In this document: piece after piece, positions 44,520 through 55,520 of the stretch
How positions within the stretch are numbered: the stretch's first letter is position 1
How the letters are laid out: every line of letters begins with the position of its first letter
Origin: Brienomyrus brachyistius
Taxonomy: Eukaryota > Chordata > Actinopteri > Osteoglossiformes > Mormyridae
NCBI RefSeq assembly: GCF_023856365.1
Contig: NW_026042840.1
Span: forward strand, 24,821-88,820
Direction of reading: 5' to 3'
DNA: 64,000 nucleotides
Position numbers and translations under genes: made by a program
The notes under the pieces: generated by a model
Told to the model about the DNA's origin: nothing
The model's database searches: none
The model's input: only the letters and a program-made list of their open reading frames with translations

Positions 44520-44712
44520 CTTGCATCTCCATGGCCAGTCAGAGTCACCGTAGTTATATGTAATTTCTTCTCCAGGACTAATGCTTCTGGTTGCGAATAA
44601 ACATAGATGGGGCTTTCCTGATATGGTGATTTTTTTCATTTTGCTGTTTGGGCTAACATGGTCATCATTCACCAGTCTCCCAAGGGAGCCATCGTCTCGG
44701 GCAGCATCAATG
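44520..44712 (-). CDS. SET-Crypton gene, SET domain exon 3
   Basis: A 193 bp exon (acceptor GTGATACAG, donor GTATTT) encoding the C-terminal half of the SET domain: IDAARDDGSLGRLVNDDHVS, KPHLCLFATRSISPGEE and ITYNYGDSDWPWR. The N of the RxxN-type cofactor motif and the catalytic-type tyrosine in NYGD are kept. Where KMT5A has NHS this protein has NDD, so activity and target may differ. SET enzymes transfer methyl groups from S-adenosylmethionine to lysine; KMT5A acts on H4K20. Confidence 0.85.
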
Positions 44713-44851
44713 CTGTATCACATAAAGTGAAAAGTCAGAAAAACTACCATATTCTAGTAAATATCAGAGCACTAAAGACATTTAAAAATGAGTATGTCAG
44801 CAGTCACCAAAGGCTTATATTATGTTAAAGAACATGCAATGTCATACATAC

Positions 44852-45014
44852 CAAAACAATTTTCCATTGAAATAAAATTCAAACATGAACACTTTGAGGG
44901 CATCATGATATATTTTCTGTCTACTTTCACATTCATGCCTGCTGATGAGTTGCCCTCTGTATTCCAGAAGAAAATCTCCCCTCTCAAAATGGAATCTGCT
45001 GTATACCCCACGGC
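44852..45014 (-). CDS. SET-Crypton gene, SET domain exon 2
   Basis: A 163 bp exon (acceptor CTCTTGTAG, donor GTATGT) encoding GRGVYSRFHFERGDFLLEYR, then ECESRQKIYHDALKVFMFEF and FNGKLF. This is the N-terminal SET core with the G-R-G-V cofactor loop and the F-x-L-E-Y-x-G strand typical of KMT5A. It is entered in phase 1 and left in phase 2, matching both neighbours. Confidence 0.87.
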
Positions 45015-45157
45015 CTACAAGAGATAGCAAACACTAGATTAAGATCAGCCTCGAATGCTCCTGCACGATGATCCCTGTTAACAATAAGCACCATAACATT
45101 AATACACAAAAAAACCCTGGATAAAATCAAATATTCGTACACAAACTTTAAATTTAC

Positions 45158-45281
45158 CTTTATATGAATTTATATATTTCACATAAAGTCCATCTTTGTC
45201 TTTACATGCAGATATAAAATATGCAGCCTCTTGTTTTGGAGAAAGTTTTCTACTTCTCAACTTCGAAGAAGCCATCTCCTC
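45158..45281 (-). CDS. SET-Crypton gene, first coding exon (pre-SET segment)
   Basis: Coding starts at the ATG at 45,275 (MASSKLRSRKLSPKQEAAYF) and ends at a GTAAAT donor after VKYINSYK, phase 1. An acceptor (ATTCTTCACAG) lies six bases before the ATG, so a separate 5' untranslated exon is expected upstream. The K-L-S-P-K-Q-E-A-A helix resembles the segment before the KMT5A SET core. Confidence 0.8.
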
Positions 45282-45689
45282 CTGTGAAGAATGATTGATG
45301 TTTATTCATATATTCAGTTTATATTATTTAGTTTATGTTTTAAGCAGATATTTAATGCATGACATCCCTTTTATTCTACAAATGTAATTCAGTAAGAACG
45401 AATGACTAATAAAGTTTGTTGGGAAATCGAATTTACCAAATGAATTCTGGATATGAGCTAACCTAAAGAGCACAGATACAGCCATACTATCCTAAGGACT
45501 TATCGCACGACACCGAATCATCCTCGGTGCAATATTTACACAATGAAATCGCTTTATCTGCACTTAATGACTACATAGTGTTCACCTTTGAAACAGAATA
45601 CGATCGACAATCTGGTATTTATTGTAAATTTCGAAGCAATGCAGATAATGCTTCCGTATTAACAGGGATTAGGAATGTGTAGGCAGTGC

Positions 45690-46330
45690 CGGTGCACGTA
45701 TTCGTCACGTAGAGTTCGGTACATCACTTCGGTACACCAGCACTGGAGAGTGTATAATCGGCGAGACCAAGACAGTCTCCCGGCTCCGTTATACCCAACT
45801 CGGTTGCTGGAAACATATCCGACATGCTAACTGATTTGAGACGACATCATCCAAGTGTATGTGCGACCAGAGAAAGGCAGAAACAACCTCCGCAAGTTAT
45901 TCTCCGTATGGCATTTAAGCAGCTCTGCCAGAAAATTCTAACCTGGCATAAAAATTATCGCTACGTAACTGCGGCCATACTCGGAAGTAGGCGACAATTG
46001 GATTGTGTTTTCCCTGCTGTAAAGAAATTGCACCGAACCACGAATCCAAAACCGAAGTTTTTCATTATAGTTATGATGTTTTATTTTAGATGTTTTTATT
46101 TATTTTACATATTTATTTTTACAATGTGCGAATAAAAGTCTCTTGGGTTTTGTTAATCAGACACGTCGACAGATTTTAATCTTATAAATGAGTTGGTGGT
46201 CTCAGTATTAAAAATAAATAATTTAAAAACATATTCTGTTTTCCCTGCTGTACCGAAATTTCACCGAACCATGAATCCAAAACCGAAGTTTGTATCGAAC
46301 CGTGCATTTTATGTATGGGTACACCCCTTG
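45690..46330 (+). pseudogene. hAT-type element remnant (BED finger piece, duplicated block)
   Basis: The plus frame at 45,824 reads MLTDLRRHHPSV and QPPQVILRMAFKQ, the end of a BED zinc finger and the following helix of ZBED/hAT transposases. The block CCGAACCA(C/T)GAATCCAAAACCGAAG occurs twice (near 46,033 and 46,263). GGGTACACCCCTT near 46,316 resembles a hAT end. It lies directly upstream of the SET-Crypton gene and may include its promoter. Confidence 0.55.
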
Positions 46331-47129
46331 GAATTTGCATTTAACTCCAGCAATTTGAAAAGAAAACTTAGTCTATTATTCTATTATAAAAACAATTTTC
46401 TTACCTGATTACAGTCTGTTCCACGACTTGGATATTACAGGATATTGTAGTGTCCTCTTAGTCTCCTGCTGAAGTCCACCGATAGAAACGAGGATTCGCA
46501 GTGAATGACATACCTCTCAGCCAATCACAACCTTAGATGGCTAGTCCAGAACTAGCCAATCAGCAGCCGTAAATCTTAACGCAAGTGTTATTCTGGTGTT
46601 TCTCCGGCTCCAGCCTACAGAGGGCGCGATGCTGAATGCAGAGTTTACACTGTGTGAACTGGTTTTCGTGGTTTTGTGGTGTAAGAGGACTTGGCCCCAA
46701 AGTTTGCAGGGGGGGTTTTCTAACTTAGATAAATGCATCTGTATTACAGGAATTATGAGGACACCGTCCCTGTCCTCATAATCCCAAATGTCCCGATAAT
46801 GTCGGCACGTAATCAGGTGAAAAGTCCTGATAAATCATAAAAACCAACGCACATAGACACACACACACACAAACACACATGCACACATGCACACACACAC
46901 ACTGCTACGGCTCTGTAAGAACACTACCATGCTCTTTTGTGTGAGTGGGGTGGGGGGTGTTAAATAAGATGAAAATGACAATGGCTGTACTTTTGTTATG
47001 TCAGTTGTGTTTCTATAGTCATTGTATCATATTCCACAAGCTTTTTATTCTACAAGATGTACAAGCCAGTCAGTGTATTCAGTGGGGTGTTCAGGAGTCA
47101 TTAGGTTCTGAAAAATGTCTTGCATTTAA
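46331..47129. other. No gene; repeat debris and CA tract
   Basis: 46,740-46,850 contains CCTCATAATCCC / CCCGATAATGTCGG blocks that look like MITE debris, followed by an imperfect (CA)n tract at 46,855-46,905. Confidence 0.45.
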
Positions 47130-47288
47130 AACATAATGTACTTTTGAATACTTAAGTATTTTTAGATGCAAATACTCCAGTACTTTAACTGAAGTAAAAA
47201 ATTAACTGAAAAACTTTGAGTATTATTTGACGAGGAGTATCTATACTTAACTCAAGTAGTGAAGTTGTGTACTTTGTCCACCTCTGTC
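47130..47288. mobile_element. hAT-type MITE end
   Basis: Contains the repeated motifs TACTTAAGTATTTT, TACTTTAACTGAAGTA and CTTAACTCAAGTAGTG and ends GTACTTTGTCCACCTCTG, a terminal block common in fish hAT MITEs. The left end and target duplication were not found. Confidence 0.55.
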
Positions 47289-48235
47289 CAAAAGTGACAT
47301 ACAGCTGTAAGCTGTTTGGGTTTGTTTGTCTGCTGAGTGCTTCTCTGCAGTGCTGCAGATGTTTCCACTGGTTAGATGCAGCTCAGGAAGACTGACCCAC
47401 TGACTGCACTGTGCTGGACTCACTTTGCAAAGAGTAAAAACCACACAGACAGAACAATATCTGCTTCTTGTAAGACCCTGTTTCCTCTCTACCTCACCCA
47501 GGTCACGCTTTCAAGTATTCAGCCTAAGTTATTTTATCCAAACAAGCCACCATTATTATTCATGCAGCTGGACATTTGACTGGAGCACATGATTGCTACA
47601 TATCACTACTGTACATGGAACGGAATGTACAGTTTTCACAACAGAACTTTAGAAAAGCAAAATTCTCATCAGTCCACATCTCTAACCACCACACATCCTA
47701 GGGCTCCCATTTATAATGGTACATTTTTGTTTTATTCACATTCTTTTTCATCACACAGATAAACACCATCCATTAATCTTACAGCATGTATCCTGGTCAG
47801 GGTGATGGGGACGACACCACCTATATCGAGTGTGATTTAAGGCCAAGACCTTAAAAGGGAGAGTCAAGACTGAGGCTTGTTACAAGAGCAGTGGGGCACA
47901 AAACAACAAACAACATCATTATGAATGTAAAATAAATGGATGTATATATAAATATAGGGTAATAATAGAAACAAAAAATAAGAATATATTACATACAGAG
48001 GAATATTATAGGAATATTAAAATTAACTTATACACAATCCTTAACTTATACACAATCCTATTGCATGTAACATTATTGCACATGTGCCAGATATTAGCCT
48101 CCCAAAGGAAGCTGCCACACAGGGCATAATGCACTGGCTCAATGCAACACTGCACATCAGTGAATAAGGAGGAACAATATTGCAGATCAGCAGCAGATAG
48201 AAACTGTATCAGAAGACAGTGAACAGGGGAAAAGT
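47289..48235. other. No recognisable feature
   Basis: No supported gene. Short frames only. Confidence 0.4.
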
Positions 48236-48720
48236 TCAATGAGCAGAGTGCAGATTATAAAGCCTGACTGCTGTGGGGCCCAATGACCTGCGGTACCGTT
48301 CTGTCACACGCCGGGTGTCTGAGTCTCTTACTGAAGGAGCTGCCCTTACGGGCCTCCATAGTCTGCTGGGGGGGTGAGAGGTGTCACATAAAATTGATGA
48401 CAGCCTTGTTATCAGCCTGCTCTCATCCATCTACTCTACAGTGCCAAGGGACGCTCCTCCCTGATGATGAGAGGAGTCTAAGCATGTGGACATTTGGGAT
48501 AATGTGAGTTCAGAACTGGATGGTCAGCTGTACGACTTCCAGTCTGTAGGCAGACTCATCACCTTCAGTTATGATGGCAAACACAGTAGTATCACCTGCA
48601 AAATTCAGGATCTTCACTGGAGCAGCAGTGATTTGTGTAGAAATTGAAGAGAAGAGGGAGAGCACAGAGCCTGGAGGAGCTCAGTGCTGAGGGTCAGCGT
48701 GTCTGATGTGTGCTGTAAGC
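48236..48720 (-). mobile_element. LINE RT C-terminal fragment (second LINE family)
   Basis: The minus frame reads RLSSILCDTSHPPSRLWRPV and SLGPTAVRLYN, a decayed form of the DPTHPxxxxFxLLPSGxRYRS...FxPxAIRLLN tail seen at 52.8 and 63.2 kb. Sequence at 48,480-48,720 matches the adjacent upstream region of such elements. The copy is dead. Confidence 0.55.
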
Positions 48721-49929
48721 ATACAGATGTCCTGCATTTGTGGAACATTTTGTTTGTGCTGCTGTTTATATGTGTTGTTGACGCTGCAGTCAGTAATTTT
48801 CCACTAGCAGTCTCACCTCTGCATTTTACAGGAAGACTGACCGACTGAGAGCAGGGTGTTTGTGTCTCTCTTCTCAGTGAGCGAAAACCACACAACCATC
48901 AGGTCCTCAGCTCAGGCCCACTGCTTCACTAGAAAAACCACAAAGGGTATTTTTATCTAAAAGTGGGTGAGCAAGTGAGATGTTATTGACAGCATGAATT
49001 TGTCTACTAACATTTTAAATTCAAACCTAAAAAGCAGTATGTCCAGGATGTCAGTAATTACATTTAGTCAGTATGAACAATTTGGGTGCAATAATATAGA
49101 ATAATGTAGAATTTTGCATAATTCAGTTAATACCAGTAAGATACCGATCATTAACACTATAAGGTCATGTTGCTGAATCTCATTGTTAAAGTTAAATGAA
49201 TCTACGCATTTTTATACACACAAGACTGTGCTTAGTTCATCTTTCAGTCAAAATCACACAGTGAGGCAAATCTGACCATCTTAATTGTTTTTGCTTGTGT
49301 GGAATGGCATCCCATGCAGGCCTGTGCTCTGTGCTTCCTGGGACAGGTCCCACCCTCTCCAGACCCCGATGAGAATTAGTAGTCGCTGGATAAAAGATTG
49401 ACAAAAGATAAAAATACAAAAGTCATTCTTGCTGTCTAACCTCTGATTACTGCATGACATTTCTGATTTCTGATAACTGATAAGTAGAAAATATGTTTAG
49501 TCTCTTGCTTGGTGGTAAGAAAAAAGGAGAACCACAAAGAGCACAGTCATTTTCAAGGTTATTTCTCACTGGTCAGTGTGAAAGGCTGCGTCATTAATAT
49601 AACGCCGGGCTCAGCACAGTGACTGCACCTGCGCTGCACTGTAGAACACAAGCCAGGCTGCAGACCATCAGCCCTGAAAGTTAAAACAGGACTCGTATGT
49701 GTGTCATGTGGTGTTTAATAAAAATTTACAGGACAGAACATAGTGGATTCAGTTTCCTTTGCTCTTACACTCCCAGTCCAAAGTGTGGCCACGACTGCTG
49801 TCAATGCATCTGTCTCTTTTTTCACCTTAATTTTTCACCTGTGTTATTCACCTTAATATCAAAAGGCTCCAAAGCAGTACAGTAATGCAGAACAAATATT
49901 GTAACTAACAAGGAAGTGGGGAGGTAATG
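48721..49929. other. No assigned gene
   Basis: 49,290-49,400 has a SINE-tail-like block (GGAATGGCATCCCATGCAGG ... GTCGCTGGATAAAAGATTG). Otherwise nothing was recognised. Confidence 0.4.
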
Positions 49930-50855
49930 GACAGAAGTGTTGGTTTTTGGTAACTCCACTCCTCTGACCTCCACTGTAATTTTAGGTTCCTTGGAACAAT
50001 ATTGTAAACCAGTCATCACACACCTAGGGGTTAAAGTCGACACCAACCTTAAGTTTGACACTCAGATAAGGTTAGTTGTCAAGTCAAGCTTTTTACAATT
50101 GAGGCAGTTGGCCAAAATAAAGCCAATTCTTTCTAGGCAGCACTTTGAGACAGTAATCCACTCTTTTGTCACTACTAGTTTGGACCACTGTAACGCCCTC
50201 TATGTTGGGGTTAGAGGCTCCACTATTGTTCACCTCCAGAAGGTTCAAAATGCTGCCGCACATGGAAATATGAGCATGTCTCCCCCATTTTAGCCTCACT
50301 CCACTGGCTGCCCGTACATTTTAGGATTCATTTTAAAATTCTGTTATTTGCTTTTAAAGCCCTCAGTGGTCTTGCTCCATCTGACCTGTGTGAGCTGCTT
50401 CACCCTTACACCCCCACCCGCTCTCTCAGGTCAGCTGATCAGCTGTTCCTGACGGTTCCTAAGACTCAGCGTGAGCTTAGAGGGGATCGAGCCTTTGCAG
50501 TCGCAGCTCCTAAAATGTGGAATGACTTGCCTTTTCACATTAGAGAGGAATCCCCTCTGTCCGTTTTTAAATCTCTTCTAATCTCTTCTCCTTCACCTTT
50601 GACACATTGTGAGATGTTAATTTTAATAGTAAATCTTATTTTAATCTTAGCCTTTTCTTTATTAATTAATAGATTTTTTTAAATTTTTATTAATGGCCTT
50701 TTACTCACATTGAATGTTTTGGTTTTTATTAAATTTCTTTTACTTCGTTTTTAAGTGTGTGAATGTTTTTATTTATTCCTTTGTGCAGCACTTTGGTCCA
50801 TAAGGTTGTTTAAAGTGCTTTTCAAATAAAGAGCTGGATTGGATTACATTGGAAG
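49930..50855 (+). mobile_element. L2-type LINE, RT C-terminus and 3' UTR (second copy)
   Basis: Plus frames read LGVKVDTNLKFDTQI, HSFVTTSLDHCNALYVGV and QKVQNAAA, then SLHWLPVHFRIHFKILLFAF, GLAPSDLCELLHPY and WNDLPFHIR. The 3' UTR ends near 50,850 with GCAGCACTTTGGTC and AATAAAGAGC. It is broken at about 50,290. It belongs to a different L2 lineage from the copy at 1.9-4.6 kb, because its tail lacks the ATTGA repeats. Confidence 0.8.
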
Positions 50856-51326
50856 ATGGCTCAACAAATCTCTTTCACAGAATGTAAAATTCGACAGAGG
50901 GCGCAAGGTGACATTCTGTCAGGGGCCCAGAATTTTTAGCTACACCTCTGTGTTACTGTGTTTTTTTTGTTCTAGCCATCAATAACTCTGGAGTTGCTAT
51001 ATCGCCACCTGGTGGTGAAAAGATCAGACAAAAATATGTACACATGTTACCAACAGTTTGAAATTGAAGTGCAGAGTTAACAGGTTTAATTAATCGTCCC
51101 CACGGATGCCAGTCATGAAATTTGAGAATTGCAAATTAAAACACAGGAAAAAATCAGGAACACTACAAGATAAAATATTTAGCAAACACTCAATGTGCAT
51201 CCAGGGTGACAAGGGACAACTGGAGGATGATATGACAATCTGACAGTGACATTCACAGCACTTTATATGTTGCCAAAAACAGAAAAGGGGATTAAAATCA
51301 AGAATCAGAAATCATGTATGAGGGTG
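50856..51326. other. No recognisable feature
   Basis: Unassigned sequence up to the SINE target site. Confidence 0.45.
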
Positions 51327-51601
51327 GGGCTGCTTGGTGGTGCAGTGATTAGCACTGTTACCTCCCACCACTGGGACTCAGGTTCGAGTCTCCGCCTGGG
51401 TCACATGTGTGGGGAGTTTGCATGTTCTCTCTTGCTAAATTGGCCGTAGGAGTGCATGTGTGTGTGAATGGTGTGTGAATGTGCCTTGCAATGAGCTGCC
51501 CCCCCGTCCTGGGTTGTTCCCTGCCTCGTGCACAGATCCTTCCAGGATAGGCTCTGGACCCCCCGCGACCCAGTAGCATAAGCGGTTTAGACAATGGATG
51601 G
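51327..51601 (+). repeat. tRNA-derived SINE (family 1), internally deleted
   Basis: Head GGGGCTGCTTGGTGGTGCAG, B box GGTTCGAGTCTCC, tail AATGGATGG. About 75 bp in the middle is missing compared with the 1,038 copy. Target duplication ATGTATGAGGGTG at 51,314-51,326 and 51,602-51,614. Confidence 0.9.
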
Positions 51602-51764
51602 ATGTATGAGGGTGAGTCACAATGACGACAGCTGCTCTGTTGACTTGGTCCCAGGAGTCGTCAGCGTTGGTCTGCCGGGGCCCCCGTCCTGTCTGTGGAA
51701 GCACCCGTCTTGTTGGCTGTTCTCTCTGCCTGGGCCCCCTCTCCTGCTGCCTCACGTTTGGGTT

Positions 51765-51846
51765 GAAGTGGCTCCCCAGTGCTTCTGTAAAGCTCTTTGT
51801 GTATCTTAGAAAAGGGCTGTATAAATGTAACATTCATTCATTTATT
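51765..51846 (+). repeat. LINE/SINE 3' tail with ATTC repeats
   Basis: AGCTCTTTGTGTATCTTAG, GGGCTGTATAAATG, then CATTCATTCATTTATTC form a tail typical of non-LTR elements. No body was identified upstream beyond about 51,640. Confidence 0.45.
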
Positions 51847-52479
51847 CAAGGTCCCAGCCAGAAGAGTGCAGTACTACACTGTCCCCCACAGCCTGAATCA
51901 GCTGGATGTTATAGGATTAAGACACTTCCTGCATTAGGCCATTTACCCTCAGTGTATTTCCATACCCTGACAGGATGGATGACAATACTATGGCCCTAAT
52001 TTTCAATACACAGTTTTCACAGGAGTCTCACCCTCATCCACATTCTCTGCATTCCTTATCTCATGCTTCTTTGCCACCCGCATCTCCTCTGCCTGCTTTG
52101 TCTCATTTTCCCACAATTGAAACACCGTCCAATTTGTCTCTGTTTTAGTTCTACCACATTAGTCCCTGAGCAACCAGTCTGATCCCGTTCCTCTAATTTC
52201 AGATGCATCTGGCTTATCTGATTGGGACTGAAGCTGCTGTTACTAGGAAAACCACATTCGTCCCACTGGGGCAGGTCTGACACCGCGTCCTTCCCATATG
52301 TCTCCCATAATTGTTGTACAGAATTTCAGCTGGAGTTCTTTCCCAGAAGCAAGTAATTTCACTTTAGCACCTGTTCAGTAAAAGTCAAGTAGGTCTTTAA
52401 TGTTATTTTTAACTTTACACAGTTGAGTATAGTACAGTTACAAAAGAAACTGTTTCCCTCGGACCAAGGTGCTACTTAA
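51847..52479. other. No recognisable feature
   Basis: No supported gene or repeat. Confidence 0.4.
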
Positions 52480-52976
52480 ATTAACAGAAGACTAACACAT
52501 ACCAACCTAGCAACATACTGTATGGTGCATAATGAGCAAAAACTGTGCAAACATTGCAGGACAGTGCAAAAAGAGAGGACAACTGACACCAACGAGCACA
52601 AACAGCACAGTAAACCCAGTACTGAGAAGGCGCAGTTTGGTTGTCCAATGAGGTAGCAATAAAAATAAATAAAAGTAACTGTAAACATGGCGACAATAAG
52701 ATAAAAAATAGTAGTTAAATAATAAAGTGTGTTAATGAGTGTATGTGTGTGTGGTATCAGATTAGTCCCTGAGAGTTCAGTAGTCTGACGGCATGGGGGA
52801 TAAAGCTGTTTGAGTCTGGCTGTGAAGGCCCGAATGCTCCGGGACCTATTTCCAGAAGGCAGGAGGGTGAAACGATAATGTGAGGGGTGGGTGGGGTCAT
52901 CCACAATGGTGGTGGCTTTGCGGATGCAGTGTGTGGTGTGAATATCTGTGATGGAGGGGAGAGATATGTTAGGGTT
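52480..52976 (-). mobile_element. LINE RT C-terminal fragment, downstream half
   Basis: The minus frame reads ISLPSITDIHTTHCIRKATT, VDDPTHPSHYRFTLLPSG and RSRSIRAFTARL, the tail of the second LINE family. The other half lies at 53,795-54,260. An LTR inserted between them. Confidence 0.7.
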
Positions 52977-53794
52977 ATCTTCTTCTGAAGATGCGCTGGA
53001 AACAAACCAGTCTCTGAACACAGAACAACACAGACAGCTGTGATGACGTTTTACTTGCTGCAAGGTGTAGGGAATCCACTTGCAGAGTCTCCGCAGTTTC
53101 AGCAAAATGATGGTTTATTGAACAGCAAAAATAATACAATGTAATACAGTGTAGAGACACACCGGGTACTGAAAGGCAGCTCAGATACAAATTGAAGACA
53201 GTTCTTCACCCCCCTTTATACCCAAAAAGGCCCTCCCCACCAAGGTGTTGTGTGTAGGTGTTGTGAGTGAATTTACATATAAAGAGTGACCCCCTGGAGT
53301 GTGAGGATCCTGAGACAGGGACGGGACAGGACAGGGTGGAGACTTTTATGATCATTGTAATTCAATTCTTATCACCTTATCTTATCCTTATCACCATAGT
53401 GGTGCCAACTGGAACCCCCATTCTCTCCCTGGCTTCCCCCATGATCATAAATTCCTAACATTGTCTGCATTCAAATGATCAACCAAGAACCTTGGGACAT
53501 TTTTACCACTTTTCCTTACAAAGGGAAGCCCGGTCCTGACCTCGAGGTGTCAGCCTCTCAGTCGAACTCAGCCAACTTCGAAAGAGTAACTCCCCTCGCA
53601 GTGTCTTTTATTGAGGTACACAAACAGGATATGCAACTGACATTGAACATTGTTTGTCACCATATATGGGGTGGAAATATTCAAGCGACAGTTCTTGAGA
53701 CGTGTTATTGCTCAATTAAGATCAAGCTGCGGCAGGGTGTTGTTTCTAAGCGTCTAGCAAAATGATGATAAAAAAAGTACATATTTCTCTAACA
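52977..53794 (-). mobile_element. Solo LTR (818 bp) inside a LINE
   Basis: On the minus strand it opens TGTTAGAGAAATATG and closes CCCTAACA. It has a TATA box (GGGTATAAAGGGG near 53,215) and a polyadenylation signal AATAAACC near 53,115. Flanks AGATA / CGATA match at four of five bases, and the LINE frame rejoins across it. No internal genes are present, so this is a solo LTR. Confidence 0.75.
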
Positions 53795-54260
53795 CGATAC
53801 TCCCAATGATTTTCTCACCTGTCATCACTATCTGTTGTAGGGACTTGTGATCTGAGGCGACACAGTTCTCAAAGCAGACCGTGATGCAGCTGCTCAGGGT
53901 GCTTTCAACAGTTCCCCAATAGAGTGTGAGAATGGGAGATGGGCTTTTCTGAGCTTCCGTGGAGAGTAGAGGTGCTGCTGTGCTTTCCTTACTATGGAGC
54001 TGATGTTGAAGGACCTGGTGAGATTCTCCGCCAGATGGACAACAAGGAATCTGGTACTCTCTACGATCTCCACAGATGAGCCATCGATGTGCAGCAGAGA
54101 GTGGTCACTCTGTGTTTTGTGTTCTTCTAACGTCAACAACCATCTCTTTGGTCAACATTCAGAGACAGGTTGTTGGCTCTGCAGCAGTCCGATAGTCATC
54201 ACACTTCCTCTTTGTATGCTGAGTCACCGTTTTTATTGATGAGACCCACAACAGTCTTGT
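53795..54260 (-). mobile_element. LINE RT fragment, upstream half
   Basis: The minus frame from 54,139 reads SDHSLLHIDGSSVEIVESTR and FNISSIVRKAQQHLYSPRKL, then in other frames ESTLSSCITVCFENC and SLQQIVMTGEKIIG. This is the RT region just before the part at 52.5-52.98 kb. Frameshifts make it non-coding. Confidence 0.7.
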
Positions 54261-54381
54261 CATCTGCCTGATGTTGATGATGGAATTCGAAATGTGCATT
54301 GCTGCTCAGTTGTGAGTCATCGGAGTTAACAGCAGTGGGCTGAGCATAAAGTCCTGGGTTCCTGCTACAGCGTCTGAGCAG

Positions 54382-54702
54382 TTGCCTTCGTCGCCCATAG
54401 CTCCTGCGCAGCCCGAGCAGCCGCCTCCGCTGCCCCCTGCGGCCCCAGAGCCCGAGCAGCCGCCGCCTGCTTTGCCCGTAGCTCCTGAGCAGCCGCCTCC
54501 GCTGCCCCCTGCGGCCCCAGAGCCCACGCCCGAGGCGCTCCCTCCGCCTCAAATGACTGTGCCCCCTGGGGCTCTTGTTCCTGGCCCCACTCCTGTCCCT
54601 GACCCAGCTCCAGACTTTCCTGCCCTAGTCCCCGAGGAGGTCCCGGACAGTCTGACCACCGTGTGTGCCACGCCCCCTGATTATCCACGTGTGCTTCCCT
54701 GA
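54382..54702 (+). pseudogene. Proline-rich reading frame next to an LTR
   Basis: A 106-codon open frame made almost wholly of Pro, Ala and Glu, with an internal repeat (PEQPPPLPPAAPEPEQPPP). It runs into the family-A LTR body, where it stops. It could be the C-terminal, low-complexity end of a gag-like ORF that once preceded this LTR. The GC-rich repeat alone could also give an open frame by chance. Not taken as a host gene. Confidence 0.35.
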
Positions 54703-54901
54703 TCGTACCCAGCTGTGTCCGATTATTTTCAATCAGTCCTGTCTATTTGAGTTCATGTCTTACTAGAGTTCAGTGTCCGTCATTGAAGTCCGTCTGCGTG
54801 AGATGTTTCCTGCACCCCGTGTTCCTAATAAATCCCCGTATCCTGCCTGCCTTGCCTGTTTCCTGCCCGTCCGCCGCTCCCGTTAAATGGCGATCGTGAC
54901 A
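54650..54901 (+). mobile_element. LTR family A copy, left end missing
   Basis: Shares GTGTGCCACGCCCCCTGATTA, GTCCGTCATTGA, GCGTGAGATGTTTCC, AATAAATCCCC and the end CGATCGTGACA with the copy at 14,849-15,125. The TGTCATG start is absent; the proline-rich frame runs directly into it. Confidence 0.65.
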
Positions 54902-55286
54902 CAAGGCACACGCACATCAAGTACCAATGCAGCAAATACAGATGAACAATTTAGGAGGAATACTAGTCAAAGGAAGGAAGAAAAGCAGCCCACCCTATCT
55001 CATGGTCACGGACACAAACATCAGGGAGTGTTATGAAGAAGACATCACACTTAACACCATTGGTTTTATGCAGTGAATTACACCAGAGAGAGTTTTTACA
55101 TTCTAGCTGTGTTACGTAACATTCCTCAGCCTTCAGGTTTTTTCCACACAATGCACGACATGCAGGGGTGCCAAACAAAACAGCGGAACTGCAGTGTAGC
55201 CAATTATTTGTTTCAGTAGTTTTAAGAAAACTAGAACATAAAATGTTTGTTTTACTTAGTCCACAAAAGAGTTTTTACCTATCTTA
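54902..55286. other. No recognisable feature
   Basis: No supported gene or repeat. Confidence 0.45.
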
Positions 55287-55520
55287 GTGTATTTTACATC
55301 ACATACACTCTCGGTCCGTTGTGGAGTCCATCCCACTGTAGTTGGAGAATGCTGCCATCAGTCGCTTGGTGTAGCACTCGCAGGATTTACCAGGCTCCTG
55401 TTTAAACTGATGCATCATGCCCCAGTCCATGCGCAGGAGGACCAGTCTCTGAAGGGCTGTCGCATGGTGAGGCCTGTTCTGCCTGGGGTCCAGCAGGTCA
55501 CTGGCAATGTCCTTCAACTC
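55287..55520 (-). pseudogene. Retroviral gag remnant, downstream piece
   Basis: The minus frame reads KDIASDLLDPRQNRP, HHATALQRLVLLRMDWGM, FKQEPGKSCECYTKRLM and FSNYSGMDS, a capsid segment of the same family as at 6.3-7.2 kb. A CR1 LINE separates it from its upstream piece at 56.5-56.8 kb. Confidence 0.65.

Noticed and set aside
47407..47446. CACTGTG ... TAAAAACC pattern resembling a V(D)J recombination signal
   Set aside because: The heptamer deviates from CACAGTG, the spacer is about 21 bp and no V or J coding end adjoins it. NITR-type genes do not rearrange.
54299..54552. Minus-strand Gly/Ala- and Arg-rich frames opposite the proline-rich ORF
   Set aside because: Shadows of a GC-rich tandem repeat; composition explains the open frames.
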